Assembly: GCA_020851835.1 (NCBI GenBank)
Contig: JADZBZ010000221.1
Coordinates: forward strand, 1-11,499
Length of the DNA stretch: 11,499 nt
Origin: Acidobacteriota bacterium
GTDB lineage: Bacteria > Acidobacteriota > Vicinamibacteria > Vicinamibacterales > UBA2999
Direction: 5' to 3'
Part shown: piece by piece, positions 1 through 7,452 of the stretch
Layout: each line of letters opens with the position of its first letter
Numbering within the stretch: the stretch's first letter is position 1
The notes under the pieces: generated by a model
The model's database searches: none
What the model was told of the DNA's origin: nothing
The model's input: only the letters and a program-made list of their open reading frames with translations
Made by a program: the position numbers and the translations under genes

Positions 1-126
1 CTGATGGCCGCCGCCGACGGCGCCATCGTGGGCACGAGCCTGAAGACCGGAGACGTGGTCGATGTCGAAAGGGTGCGGCGGCTCATGAGCCGCGCCCGCT
101 CCGGCGGACCGTCGCCCGGAACGTGA
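1..126 (+). CDS. BtpA/SgcQ-family protein, C-terminal fragment (5' end outside window)
   Basis: The frame is open from base 1 to a TGA at 124-126, giving the last 41 residues of a protein that begins outside the window. The visible segment has the pattern DGAIVGTSLK, then a short acidic turn, VDVERV and RLM. This resembles the C-terminal strand and helix of the BtpA/SgcQ family, TIM-barrel-like proteins named after a cyanobacterial photosystem I biogenesis factor and the E. coli sgc sugar cluster. In non-photosynthetic bacteria the family is thought to act on sugar or phosphosugar compounds, but the reaction is not established. The stop is one base before the ATG of the PfkB kinase, so the two genes are almost certainly co-transcribed and probably translationally coupled. 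The family call rests on a short tail and on this pairing, so it is moderate. Other phosphate-binding TIM-barrel proteins share a similar GAIVG turn. Confidence 0.6.
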   Translation: MMAAADGAIVGTSLKTGDVVDVERVRRLMSRARSGGPSPGT

Positions 127-127
127 C

Positions 128-949
128 ATGCGCGTGATCTGCGCTGGGGACTGCGGCGTGGACCGCTACGTCGGGCTCGGGCTCGATCGGCCCGGCGGCA
201 TCACGCTCAATGTCGCTGCCAACGCACGCGAGACCTTTGCGCCCGGCGACGAGGTCCTGGTGCTGACAGCGCTCGGGACCGACGCGGAATCGCGGCTGGT
301 GAGGGCGGCCCTCGCGCGACTACGGCTCGACGGCGAGATTGCCGAACGCCCTGGCCGGACCTCCGTGCAGTACATCGACCTGGACCCGTCGGGCGAGAAG
401 CGCTTCCTCCGATACGAGGCCGGCGTCCTCGCCGGCTGGCGACCCGGCGACCGCCAGCTTAGGCTCGTGGCAGCGGCCGACCTGCTCGTCATGCCCGTCT
501 ACCGTCAGATTCACGGGTTCTTCGAGACGATGCTGTCGGCGCCGTGCGGCGGCCTGCGCGCCGTGGATTTCCTGGACCTCTCCGACGTGGACGACCCGGC
601 GGGGTTCGTCACACGCTGTGCCCACCGCATCGACGTGGCGTTTTTCGGGCTCGACGCCTCGCACTTCGCACTCATCGACGACCTCGAGCGAATCGCCCGC
701 CGTCACCACCGGCTCTTCGTCGTCACGCTGGGCTCGCACGGCAGCCTCGCGCTCGGCGGGCCCGAACGCCTGGCGTGCCCGTCGGTCGCCGCCCCGCGGG
801 TGGTGGACACGACTGGCGCCGGCGACAGCTTCGCCGCGGCCTTCCTCGCCGAGTACTGGCGATCCCGGGACGTGCCAGCCAGCCTCCGAAGCGGCGCAGA
901 GCACGCGGCCCGGACCATCCAGCACATCGGCGCCTTTCCCTGGCCCTGA
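128..949 (+). CDS. PfkB-family carbohydrate kinase
   Basis: This 273-aa cytoplasmic protein is a ribokinase/PfkB-family kinase, which transfers the ATP gamma-phosphate to a sugar or sugar-like alcohol. The N-terminal substrate-side signature is seen as GGITLN (residues 23-28) after an opening GD pair (7-8). The C-terminal signature is DTTGAGDSF (227-235): the GAGD loop forms the anion hole and Asp233 is the expected catalytic base. At 273 aa it is shorter than the usual 300-320, nearer to compact members such as fructoselysine 6-kinase; I do not assign that substrate. The ATG at 128 follows the BtpA-like stop by one base and has only a weak purine stretch upstream, which fits coupling to that gene. 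It converges on the APC permease with a 30-bp gap and no obvious terminator. The family is secure; the substrate is unknown. Confidence 0.9.
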   Translation: MRVICAGDCGVDRYVGLGLDRPGGITLNVAANARETFAPGDEVLVLTALGTDAESRLVRAALARLRLDGEIAERPGRTSVQYIDLDPSGEKRFLRYEAGVLAGWRPGDRQLRLVAAADLLVMPVYRQIHGFFETMLSAPCGGLRAVDFLDLSDVDDPAGFVTRCAHRIDVAFFGLDASHFALIDDLERIARRHHRLFVVTLGSHGSLALGGPERLACPSVAAPRVVDTTGAGDSFAAAFLAEYWRSRDVPASLRSGAEHAARTIQHIGAFPWP

Positions 950-979
950 TCGCGCACGGCCTGCCGATGCTGGCGGATC

Positions 980-2344
980 TCAGGCGCCCGGTGACCGCGC
1001 CAGGCGGCGATAGACCGGCACGCCAGTGAGTGTCAGGCCCACGCCGATGAGCGTGTCCACCGGTTGGTACACCACGGCACTCACCAGGAACATCGCCATG
1101 ACGGCGATGAAGACGAGCGGGATGAGTGGATAGCCCGGCGTCCGGTACTCGTCGGGTCCCGGTGTGCCCCGGGGTAGCCTGAAAACCGCAGCCACCACCA
1201 GGATGTTGCTGAGCTGCAGTGGCACGACGAAGAAGGTCACGAGCCGCGAAAACGATCCGAAGAAGAAGATGGCCACGATCGAGAGCGCCGCACAGAATAG
1301 GATCGCGCCGGTCGGAACCGCCGTTGTCCCAGACACCCGCGACAGCCCGCGGAAGAACGGCCCCAGGCCCGCACGGCCGGCCGCGGGCTCGTACCGCGTG
1401 GCCATCGCATAGAAGAGCCGCGGCTGCGTCATCACCAGCCCGCCGAGCGCGCCGAAGATGGAGAGCGTGATGAGCGCGTTCAGCGCGCTGCCACCCGCCG
1501 CGCCAAAGGCCGCCTCTGCCACCCGGTTGGCCACCGTGGTCGGCGTGGCCCGCATGGCCTCGAGCGGCACGACTCGCAGGTAGGCGTAGTTGACCAGCAG
1601 ATAGAGCAGGCTGATGCCCGTCACGCCGAGGGCCAGTCCCCAGGGCAGCGATCGGCGAGGCCGGCGTACCTCGCCGGCCATGTTGGCCACATCCACCCAC
1701 CCGTCGTAGGTGAAGAGCACCGCGGCAACGCCGAGCCCGACGACGCGGATGAACCCGAGCCAGCCGGACGTCTCACCCGCGATGGTCGAGGGCGGCGGGG
1801 GCGCCGCGTCCGCCAGGAGCAGGCTGCCGAGCACGAGCGCGAGCAGCCCGGCGACCTTGGCCGCCGTCAAGCCCACCTGCGTCCAGCCGCCCCACTCCAC
1901 GCCGCGCAGGTTGACCAGGGCCAGGACCGCGATGGCGCCGGCGCCGACGACCGGGGCAGAGACGGCTCCGTCGCCCAGGAGCAGCACCACGAACTCACCG
2001 AACACGATGGCGATACCGGCCACCGACCCTGGACCGCTCACCCACATCTGCATCCAGACGGTGAGAAATGCCCAGAACGGTCCCCAGGCATCGCCGATCA
2101 CGTGGAACGCGGCGCCCGCGCGCGGCAGGCGCGTGGTCAGCTCGGCCAGTGCCAGCGCGCCGCAAAGCGTGATGGCACCGCACAGGGCCCAGAAGAAGTA
2201 GACCTGCCACGGGTCGGTGGCCACCGCGGCCAGCTCGCCCGGCGTGAAGAAGATGCCGGACCCGAGCATGTTGCCCGCGACCACCGCGGTGACGGCGGCC
2301 AGGCCCAGTTGCCGTCGCAGCGACGGTCCGTCGGCGGGGGTCAT
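980..2344 (-). CDS. APC-family amino acid permease
   Basis: This inner-membrane transporter of 454 aa has about 12 predicted hydrophobic helices. The first carries GSGIF (residues 28-32), the unwound substrate-binding stretch of the amino acid-polyamine-organocation superfamily. Other family marks are LPRAGAAFHV after the second helix and FTYDGWVDVANMAGEV followed by RRPRRSLP around helix 6, which most resemble the LAT-type branch (L-amino acid transporters). It probably imports or exchanges amino acids, but the substrate cannot be read from the sequence. I chose the ATG at 2344, which puts a short polar tail before helix 1. An in-frame GTG at 2389 would add 15 residues; neither start has a good ribosome binding site. 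It lies 63 bp downstream of the PLP enzyme on the same strand and is likely co-transcribed, suggesting uptake linked to amino acid catabolism. Confidence 0.88.
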   Translation of the reverse strand: MTPADGPSLRRQLGLAAVTAVVAGNMLGSGIFFTPGELAAVATDPWQVYFFWALCGAITLCGALALAELTTRLPRAGAAFHVIGDAWGPFWAFLTVWMQMWVSGPGSVAGIAIVFGEFVVLLLGDGAVSAPVVGAGAIAVLALVNLRGVEWGGWTQVGLTAAKVAGLLALVLGSLLLADAAPPPPSTIAGETSGWLGFIRVVGLGVAAVLFTYDGWVDVANMAGEVRRPRRSLPWGLALGVTGISLLYLLVNYAYLRVVPLEAMRATPTTVANRVAEAAFGAAGGSALNALITLSIFGALGGLVMTQPRLFYAMATRYEPAAGRAGLGPFFRGLSRVSGTTAVPTGAILFCAALSIVAIFFFGSFSRLVTFFVVPLQLSNILVVAAVFRLPRGTPGPDEYRTPGYPLIPLVFIAVMAMFLVSAVVYQPVDTLIGVGLTLTGVPVYRRLARSPGA

Positions 2345-2407
2345 ACGCGCACGGAGCGTACCCGGGATGGGCTCACCCGGGCAATCCACCTGGTTTGCGG
2401 ACGACCA

Positions 2408-3586
2408 TCAGGCTCGCTCGAGCGCCTGCCCCAGATCCTCGATGAGATCGACCGGCTCCTCCAGGCCGACGTTCAAGCGTACGAGGCGCTCCCGGCGCCC
2501 GTCCAGCCGCGCCAGATCCGGGTACGCCATCACGAGGCTCGTCGCGCCGCCCCAACTGAAGCCGATCCGGAACAGGCGCAGGCCGTCCACGAACCGGGCG
2601 GTGCGCTCCGCCGTCCAGTCGTCGGCCAGCACGATGGAGAACACGCTCGCCGACCCGGTGAAATCACGCGTCCAGATGGCGTGGCCCGGACAGTCCGGCA
2701 GCGCGGGGTGCAGTACCGTGGCCACCTCGGGGCGCGCCTGCAGCCAGCGGGCGACCTCGAGGGTGCTTTGCTCGAGTCGATCGAGCCGCACGCCGAGCGT
2801 CTGCAGGCCTCGAATCGCCATCGCGCAGTCGTCAGGTGACACCGCCATGCCCATCAGCCGGTAGGCGCGACCGACCGCCGCGTAGGCTCCTTCGTGCGCC
2901 ACCGACACGGCGCCGAGCAGCAGGTCGCTGTGCCCGCCCACGTACTTCGTCAGCGCCTGTACGCTGATGTCCACACCGTGAGCGAACGCGTCGAAGAGCA
3001 CGCCGGCCGCGTAGGTGTTGTCGAGCGCCACGGCCACGCCTCGCGTCCGCGCCGCCGCCGCAATGGCCGGCACATCCTGCACTTCCATCGTGATCGAGCC
3101 CGGGCTCTCACACCAGATCAACGACGTATCGGGGCGAATCATGGCGACGATGCCGGCGCCGATCAGCGGGTGGTAGCGCTCGACGTGGATGCCGAGGCCT
3201 CCAAGCAGGTCCTCTCCCATCTCCACCGTGGGCCCGTAGGCGCTCTCGGGAATCAGCACGTGCGATCCCGCGCGGCAGTACGCCAGGTTCACCAGCGCCA
3301 GCGCGGCCTGCCCCCCTGGCGCCACGAAGCAGTGGTACGACTGGTCGAGCGCCGCGATCCGCAGGCCGAGTTCGAGCGTCGTCGGCGTGCCGTAGAGGCC
3401 GTAGGTGTAGCGGTCCTTCTGCTGCCAGTCGTCCACCGCCTCGGCCAGGCGGTCGAAGACGACGGTCGATCCGCGATGCACCGCCGGGGCCAGCGCATGG
3501 AAGCCAGATGGGGGGTGCAGGTTGGCCGCAATCAGCCGGGTGCGCCAGTGCAACCGGGCCTGTGTCAGGTCGTTACGAGCGCTCAT
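2408..3586 (-). CDS. Cys/Met-metabolism PLP enzyme, cystathionine beta-lyase-like
   Basis: This 392-aa cytoplasmic enzyme is a fold-type I PLP protein of the Cys/Met metabolism family. The cofactor lysine is Lys214 in ALTKYVGGHSDL, the family hallmark. Asp189 in LDNTY should hold the pyridine nitrogen, APGGQAA (near 89-95) should bind the phosphate, and YTYGLYGTPT supplies the tyrosine from the neighbouring subunit. Arg370 before the NVGLEE segment fits the substrate carboxylate site. The YGLxGTPT form is closest to cystathionine beta-lyases of the alphaproteobacterial type, which convert cystathionine to homocysteine, pyruvate and ammonia. Cystathionine gamma-lyase, gamma-synthase or methionine gamma-lyase remain possible. 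The start is ATG 3586: a longer frame to 3670 runs into the upstream terminator and adds residues with no family match. No Shine-Dalgarno is seen; a TATGCT hexamer lies 8 nt before the ATG. Confidence 0.87.
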   Translation of the reverse strand: MSARNDLTQARLHWRTRLIAANLHPPSGFHALAPAVHRGSTVVFDRLAEAVDDWQQKDRYTYGLYGTPTTLELGLRIAALDQSYHCFVAPGGQAALALVNLAYCRAGSHVLIPESAYGPTVEMGEDLLGGLGIHVERYHPLIGAGIVAMIRPDTSLIWCESPGSITMEVQDVPAIAAAARTRGVAVALDNTYAAGVLFDAFAHGVDISVQALTKYVGGHSDLLLGAVSVAHEGAYAAVGRAYRLMGMAVSPDDCAMAIRGLQTLGVRLDRLEQSTLEVARWLQARPEVATVLHPALPDCPGHAIWTRDFTGSASVFSIVLADDWTAERTARFVDGLRLFRIGFSWGGATSLVMAYPDLARLDGRRERLVRLNVGLEEPVDLIEDLGQALERA

Positions 3587-3632
3587 ACTTCGGGAGCATA
3601 CCCGGGCACGCTCGGCGTACGCGTCGCGCACC

Positions 3633-3678
3633 AGAAAAGAAAAAGCCGGGAGCGGGCCCGCGCGGCCCACTCCCGGCT
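3633..3678 (-). terminator. Rho-independent terminator of the TonB-dependent receptor gene
   Basis: On the minus strand, AGCCGGGAG (3678-3670) pairs perfectly with CTCCCGGCT (3652-3644). After one mismatch, a 5-bp inner stem GGGCC/GGCCC encloses a five-base loop. The hairpin is followed at once by a T-rich tract (3644 to 3633: five T, C, four T, C, T). It begins 22 bp after the receptor stop codon and ends about 46 bp before the PLP enzyme start, so it should separate the two transcription units. Confidence 0.9.
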
Positions 3679-3700
3679 CACTGTCACGACGTCCGCTCGA

Positions 3701-6697
3701 CTAGAAGCGGAAGCGGGCGCCGAGGAACGCGCGCCGCGGCTGCACCCACTGGATGGGGTCGCCGAAGGCGTTGCCGCCCGAGCCAGCCACCAGGTCCTGG
3801 TTGCGGACCGGGTTCTGGTTGTTCATCACGTTGAAGATGTCCGCGAAGAACTCGACGTTGGTCGAGCCGAAGCCCTTCACGTACTGAGCGCGGAGGTCGA
3901 CCTGACCCCACGCGGGGTTCTCGAGCGATCCCACGGCATCCGGCGCCAGCCAGCGCTGCGTCGTGCCGCCGAACGTGTAGGCGTCGGCCGTCGCAATGCG
4001 GATGGGCAGGTTGCGACCAGACGACAGGAAGGTGCGGCTGGCGATCGTGCCCGAGTTCCAGCTCAGCGTCGCGCCGAGCTGCAGCCCGAAGTTGAACGTG
4101 TAGGAGCCGGCGCCCTTGATGATGTTCTTGATGAGGCCCGGCTGCGTGCCGTACTGGTACGGCGCCCGCGGGTCGAGGAAGAGCACGTCACCCTGGAAGT
4201 CGGCGTTGCTGTCCGAGTTGGTGTTGCCCTTGCCGTCGTTCCAGTTGTACGAGCTGAGTAGCTGCCAGTTGTTCGCGAAGCGCTTGCGGAACACGAACTC
4301 GAGACCCTGGAAGTTGCGCTTGCCGCCGGCCAGCGTGCCGATGACGAAATTCGAGCCGGGGTTCGCGGCGTAGCCGAAGTAGTCGTACCCGAGGAACAAC
4401 GTGTCCGGCGCCTTGTAGCCGTTCGGATCGCTGCTGTAGCCGCTCGGCTCCGCGTAGAGTTCGAGGTCGTAGTCCTCGAGGATGTCACGCGTCCGGCGGT
4501 TGAAGTACAGCGCGTCGAAGCTCATGTTGTTGCCGAGGTCGACGCCGTAGCTGAACTGCAGGTCGTCGGTGTAGGGCGTCTTGGTCGAGGGCGAGAAGAA
4601 CGCATCCTGGACCGCCGGGCCGCCGCGCGTGCGGTAGGTGACCCAGTCGCCGAGGACGTAGATCTGCTCCTCGAGAATCGAGCCGGTGAGCGTGCCCGCG
4701 AAGTTCGTCATGTTGTTGCGGATGGGGTCGTAGTACCGGCCCCAGTACGCCGACAGCTTGTGACGGCCGTCGCCCTTGAGATCGTATACGGCGCTCAGGC
4801 GCGGCGCCCACATCCAGTCGAAGGTGAAGATGTTCTCGCCGGTCGTGGCGAAGTGCTCCCAGCGCTCGCCGCGGACACCCAGGTTCAGCGTGAGGCGGTT
4901 GAACGTCACCTGGTCCTGGCCGAAGAAGCTGAGGCCCTTCGACGAGGTCTCCTGCGGGCCGGTGGCGGCCTGGAACGTCCGGTCGTAGTTGACCGTCCCG
5001 TCGATGCCGGCGGTGCTGAAGACGATGGCCTGCCCGGCTTCGGCCGAGGTGATCGTCCCGTCGCCGTTCAGGTCCAGCGCCGCGTAGTAGCGGGCGCGAT
5101 CCGAACGGGCGTCGACGGTGCGGATGAAGCCGTTGAAGTCGCTCGTGTTGGTCACGTCGAAATCCTGGCCGCTCCAGCTGCCGCCGGGGATGTCCACCGC
5201 CCGGATGCCGGCGCCGACATAGCGCGCCGCCAGCTGGGTGTAGGTCGCGCCATCAACGTACAGCGTGTCGCGGAAGTTGATGTGCTTGTCCCAGTTGAAG
5301 CCGCCCTTGAGGGTGTGGGCCCCGACCGTCTGCTGCACCGTCGCCATGACGCCGATGTTGTCGCGCTGGTTGATCAGGTCCTGGCCGTAGCCGCCGAGCT
5401 GCTCGTCCGCGAGGGTGCGCGGATCGGTCCGCTGGAACAGCGCCGTCACGCTGGCCTGGCGGATGGCCGACTTCTGCGAGACCTCGCCGTTGTGCTTGTT
5501 GGCCGCAACCTCGATGAGCGTCGAGCCCCAGACGCGCGAGTAGTTACCGGAGTAGCGGTCGCCGCCCTGGTCCTGGCCGCGGTCGCGCGCGTTGGTGATG
5601 TCGCGGTCGCGGCGGCCGGTGATCGTGGTCGGGTCGCTCAGGTAGGTGAAGCTGAGCAGGTCGTTCTGCGTGGCCGCCCACGTGCCCTTGGCGAAGCCCT
5701 GGTGCTGGGTGTTGTCGACCGAGCGCATGAACTGGTTGGTGTCGAGCGTGGCCACGTCGTCCTGGCGGTTCACGTAGCGGTAGCTGCCGAAGAACCACGC
5801 TTTGTCGCGGAAGATCGGACCGCCCAGCGTGTAGCCGTTGTCCTTGGTCGAGAACTCCTGGGACGCGCCGTGCTCGTTTTCGGCCACCAGGCCGCCGTTC
5901 TGGAAGAAGTAGTTGACCGAGCCGTGGAAGGCATTGCTGCCCGACTTGCTCACCACGTTCGAGATGAGGCCCGCCGAGCCCACGTATTCCGCGGGAATGC
6001 CGCCCGTGATCACCTTCTGTTCCTGGATGATCTCGGTGTTGAGGTTCGCGCCGAACGTGCCGGTCACCGGGTCGGTGACGTTGATGGCATCAAAGTAGTA
6101 GACGTTGTCGGACGACACACCGAAGTTACCGCCGATGTCGCTGTAGTTCATACCCGACCGCGCGGCGGGGTTGCCGCTGCTGGTCTGGTCGTCGGGCAGC
6201 ACGCCTGGGACGAGCTGCAGGTAGCTCTGGTAGCTGCGGCCGGTCGGGAGCGACTCGGTGAGCTGGAGCGTGATGTCCTGGCCCGCCGTCGCGCTCTTGA
6301 CGTCCACGAGAGGCGTGGCGGCCGTCACGGTCACCGCCTCGGTGAGGCCGGCAATGGCCAGAGTGACGCGCAAGCTGGCCGTCTGACCCGAGCGGACCAG
6401 CACCTTGTTGACGGTCTGGTTCTGGAAGCCCGAAAGCTCGGTGACGATGGTGTACTGGGCCGAAGGCGCCAGCGCGTCGAGCGTCGCAACGCCCCGGCCG
6501 TCGGTGACCGCCGTGCGCGTCGTCACCGTATCAGGCGCGGTGGCCGTCACGGTAACGCCCGGCAGTCGGCCGCCGTCCGCATCCTCGGCAATCACTTCAA
6601 TCGTGCCCACATTGGCCACTTGAGCCACGGCCGCGCCCGGCAGGATCGTCGTCAACGCCCCCACCAGCACGGCCACGAGCCAGCTGTTTCTCTTCAT
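3701..6697 (-). CDS. TonB-dependent outer-membrane receptor with carboxypeptidase-regulatory-like N-terminus (Oar-like)
   Basis: This 998-aa receptor should sit in the outer membrane and import a large or scarce ligand using TonB energy. The signal peptide has a KR n-region, a hydrophobic core and a likely cut after AVA (25|26). A carboxypeptidase-regulatory-like beta-sandwich follows (about 32-115, with GRLPGVTVTAT), then a short EAVTVTA stretch (120-126) that might serve as a TonB box. Next come a plug domain (about 139-255) and a long beta-barrel ending in a terminal Phe, as expected for BAM-dependent insertion. Residues 542-553 form a perfect EF-hand-type loop, DLNGDGTITSAE. The start is ATG 6697, with AAGGAG 8 nt upstream; an ATG at 6718 lies upstream of this ribosome site. 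No TonB, ExbB, ExbD or SusD gene is adjacent. The ligand is unknown; Oar-like receptors have been tied to protein or peptide uptake or export in other phyla. Confidence 0.92.
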   Translation of the reverse strand: MKRNSWLVAVLVGALTTILPGAAVAQVANVGTIEVIAEDADGGRLPGVTVTATAPDTVTTRTAVTDGRGVATLDALAPSAQYTIVTELSGFQNQTVNKVLVRSGQTASLRVTLAIAGLTEAVTVTAATPLVDVKSATAGQDITLQLTESLPTGRSYQSYLQLVPGVLPDDQTSSGNPAARSGMNYSDIGGNFGVSSDNVYYFDAINVTDPVTGTFGANLNTEIIQEQKVITGGIPAEYVGSAGLISNVVSKSGSNAFHGSVNYFFQNGGLVAENEHGASQEFSTKDNGYTLGGPIFRDKAWFFGSYRYVNRQDDVATLDTNQFMRSVDNTQHQGFAKGTWAATQNDLLSFTYLSDPTTITGRRDRDITNARDRGQDQGGDRYSGNYSRVWGSTLIEVAANKHNGEVSQKSAIRQASVTALFQRTDPRTLADEQLGGYGQDLINQRDNIGVMATVQQTVGAHTLKGGFNWDKHINFRDTLYVDGATYTQLAARYVGAGIRAVDIPGGSWSGQDFDVTNTSDFNGFIRTVDARSDRARYYAALDLNGDGTITSAEAGQAIVFSTAGIDGTVNYDRTFQAATGPQETSSKGLSFFGQDQVTFNRLTLNLGVRGERWEHFATTGENIFTFDWMWAPRLSAVYDLKGDGRHKLSAYWGRYYDPIRNNMTNFAGTLTGSILEEQIYVLGDWVTYRTRGGPAVQDAFFSPSTKTPYTDDLQFSYGVDLGNNMSFDALYFNRRTRDILEDYDLELYAEPSGYSSDPNGYKAPDTLFLGYDYFGYAANPGSNFVIGTLAGGKRNFQGLEFVFRKRFANNWQLLSSYNWNDGKGNTNSDSNADFQGDVLFLDPRAPYQYGTQPGLIKNIIKGAGSYTFNFGLQLGATLSWNSGTIASRTFLSSGRNLPIRIATADAYTFGGTTQRWLAPDAVGSLENPAWGQVDLRAQYVKGFGSTNVEFFADIFNVMNNQNPVRNQDLVAGSGGNAFGDPIQWVQPRRAFLGARFRF
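5039..5074 (-). other. EF-hand-type calcium-binding loop encoded within the TonB-dependent receptor
   Basis: Receptor residues 542-553 read DLNGDGTITSAE. This matches all key positions of the 12-residue EF-hand loop: Asp at 1, Asn at 3, Asp at 5, Gly at 6, Thr at 7, Ile at 8 and Glu at 12. The flanks (RYYAALDLNG before, AGQAIVF after) look like a barrel strand end and an extracellular loop rather than two clear EF helices, so a dockerin-like or isolated calcium loop is the better description. Calcium binding is inferred from the motif only. Confidence 0.75.
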
Positions 6698-6705
6698 TCG
6701 CCTAT

Positions 6706-6711
6706 CTCCTT
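6706..6711 (-). promoter_or_regulatory. Shine-Dalgarno site of the TonB-dependent receptor
   Basis: The minus strand reads AAGGAG here, 8 nt before the ATG at 6697. It is the only strong Shine-Dalgarno sequence in the window, and it fixes the receptor start at 6697 instead of the in-frame ATG at 6718. Confidence 0.85.
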
Positions 6712-6774
6712 GACTCATGCATGTAAGAACTATTCAGACGGCCAAACACACACTTACTTGAAATTCCCGTGCCA

Positions 6775-6790
6775 CTCGTCATCGGACGAG
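6775..6790. repeat. Perfect 6-bp inverted repeat in the divergent region
   Basis: CTCGTC (6775-6780) and GACGAG (6785-6790) are exact inverted copies separated by ATCG. In the receptor mRNA this could form a leader hairpin about 80 nt before the start codon; as DNA it could be a dimeric regulator site. The arms are short, so chance is possible. Confidence 0.4.
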
Positions 6791-6892
6791 ATGTGACGTT
6801 CTTGCAACGAGTTACGGCGATGCACGGAATCCGTACGACCCAATCCATTCGACAAATTGGTGTATAGCGTTCATGTTTTTGGATTCGCCAAC

Positions 6893-6898
6893 TAAAAT
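6893..6898 (+). promoter_or_regulatory. Candidate -10 element for the HupE-like gene (leaderless start)
   Basis: TAAAAT matches the bacterial -10 consensus at five of six positions and ends 8 nt before the GTG start at 6907. A transcript from it would start at or within one or two bases of the start codon. This fits the absence of any Shine-Dalgarno sequence. No convincing -35 box is seen (TTCATG at 6870-6875 is weak). Confidence 0.45.
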
Positions 6899-6906
6899 AG
6901 CGGCGC

Positions 6907-7449
6907 GTGTTTTCCAGCTACTTCCGCCTCGGCTTCGAGCACATCGTGCCGCTCGGCGCCGACCACGTGCTGTTCGTGGCGGGCCTGTTCCTGTCGACGG
7001 CCGCATTCCGTCCGCTCGTCTGGCAGGTCAGCGCCTTCACCGTGGCGCACGCCCTGACGCTGGCCCTGGCCACGCTCGGCGTGGTGCACGTGGCGCCGGG
7101 GGTGGTCGAACCGCTCATCGCACTGTCGATTGCCGCCATCGCGATCGAGAACCTGCTGGCACGCGGCTTCCACTGGCGGCGGCCGCTCATCGCGTTCGTC
7201 TTCGGATTGCTGCACGGCCTGGGATTTGCCGGCGCTCTGCAGAGCCTGGGGTTGCCGGACGAGGATCTCGTCGTGGCCCTGGTGGCCTTCAACCTGGGCG
7301 TCGAGGCGGGTCAACTCACGGTGATCGCGGCGCTCGTAGCCGCGCTCGGCTGGTGTCGCCAGGCCCGGTGGTATCGCGCGCGCGTGGTCGTGCCGCTGTC
7401 GGTCGCCATCGCGGCGGTGGGCCTGTACTGGGCGGTGCAGCGGCTCTAG
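6907..7449 (+). CDS. HupE/UreJ-family membrane protein (putative metal permease)
   Basis: This 180-aa protein has about five or six hydrophobic helices and belongs to the HupE/UreJ (HupE_UreJ_2-type) family. Diagnostic polar residues lie inside the helices: H12 in GFEHIVPLG, D19-H20 in GADHVLF, H48 in FTVAHALTL, H103 in GLLHGLGFAG, and N129, E133 and Q136 in NLGVEAGQL. Such His/Asp/Glu clusters in HupE and UreJ are associated with nickel or cobalt transport, but this subgroup has not been assigned a substrate as far as I know. The start is GTG 6907; an ATG at 6873 opens a different frame. The length agrees with stand-alone family members, so it looks complete. Its stop lies 3 bp from the stop of the convergent DUF6702-like gene. 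The family is clear; the metal role is inferred. Confidence 0.85.
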   Translation: MFSSYFRLGFEHIVPLGADHVLFVAGLFLSTAAFRPLVWQVSAFTVAHALTLALATLGVVHVAPGVVEPLIALSIAAIAIENLLARGFHWRRPLIAFVFGLLHGLGFAGALQSLGLPDEDLVVALVAFNLGVEAGQLTVIAALVAALGWCRQARWYRARVVVPLSVAIAAVGLYWAVQRL

Positions 7450-7452
7450 GCT

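Larger units (their letters stand above)
6698..6906. promoter_or_regulatory. Divergent intergenic region between TonB receptor and HupE-like gene
   Basis: This 209-bp region, the longest gap in the window, is clearly richer in A and T than the genes and must hold the control signals for both divergent genes. It contains a hairpin-forming inverted repeat at 6775-6790, an 11-bp near-palindrome ACGGAATCCGT at 6824-6834, and the palindrome CATGCATG at 6716-6723 just upstream of the receptor ribosome site. On the plus strand, TAAAAT at 6893-6898 lies 8 nt before the HupE GTG. On the minus strand the best receptor promoter candidate is TTGGCG with TATACA 19 bp away, which is weak. No small gene or RNA could be supported. 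Confidence 0.6.

Noticed and set aside
3587..3670. Longer start for the PLP enzyme at 3670
   Set aside because: It would begin inside the terminator of the receptor gene, and the extra 28 residues have no family match.
2894..4261. Plus-strand frame of 455 aa across the PLP enzyme and the receptor 3' end
   Set aside because: It crosses two real genes and the terminator in antisense and shows no protein-like pattern.
4760..6796. Long open frame (678 aa) on the plus strand opposite the TonB receptor
   Set aside because: It is antisense to a clear receptor gene. The product is rich in Arg, Val, Ala and Asp with no domain, and long antisense frames are expected in GC-rich codon usage.
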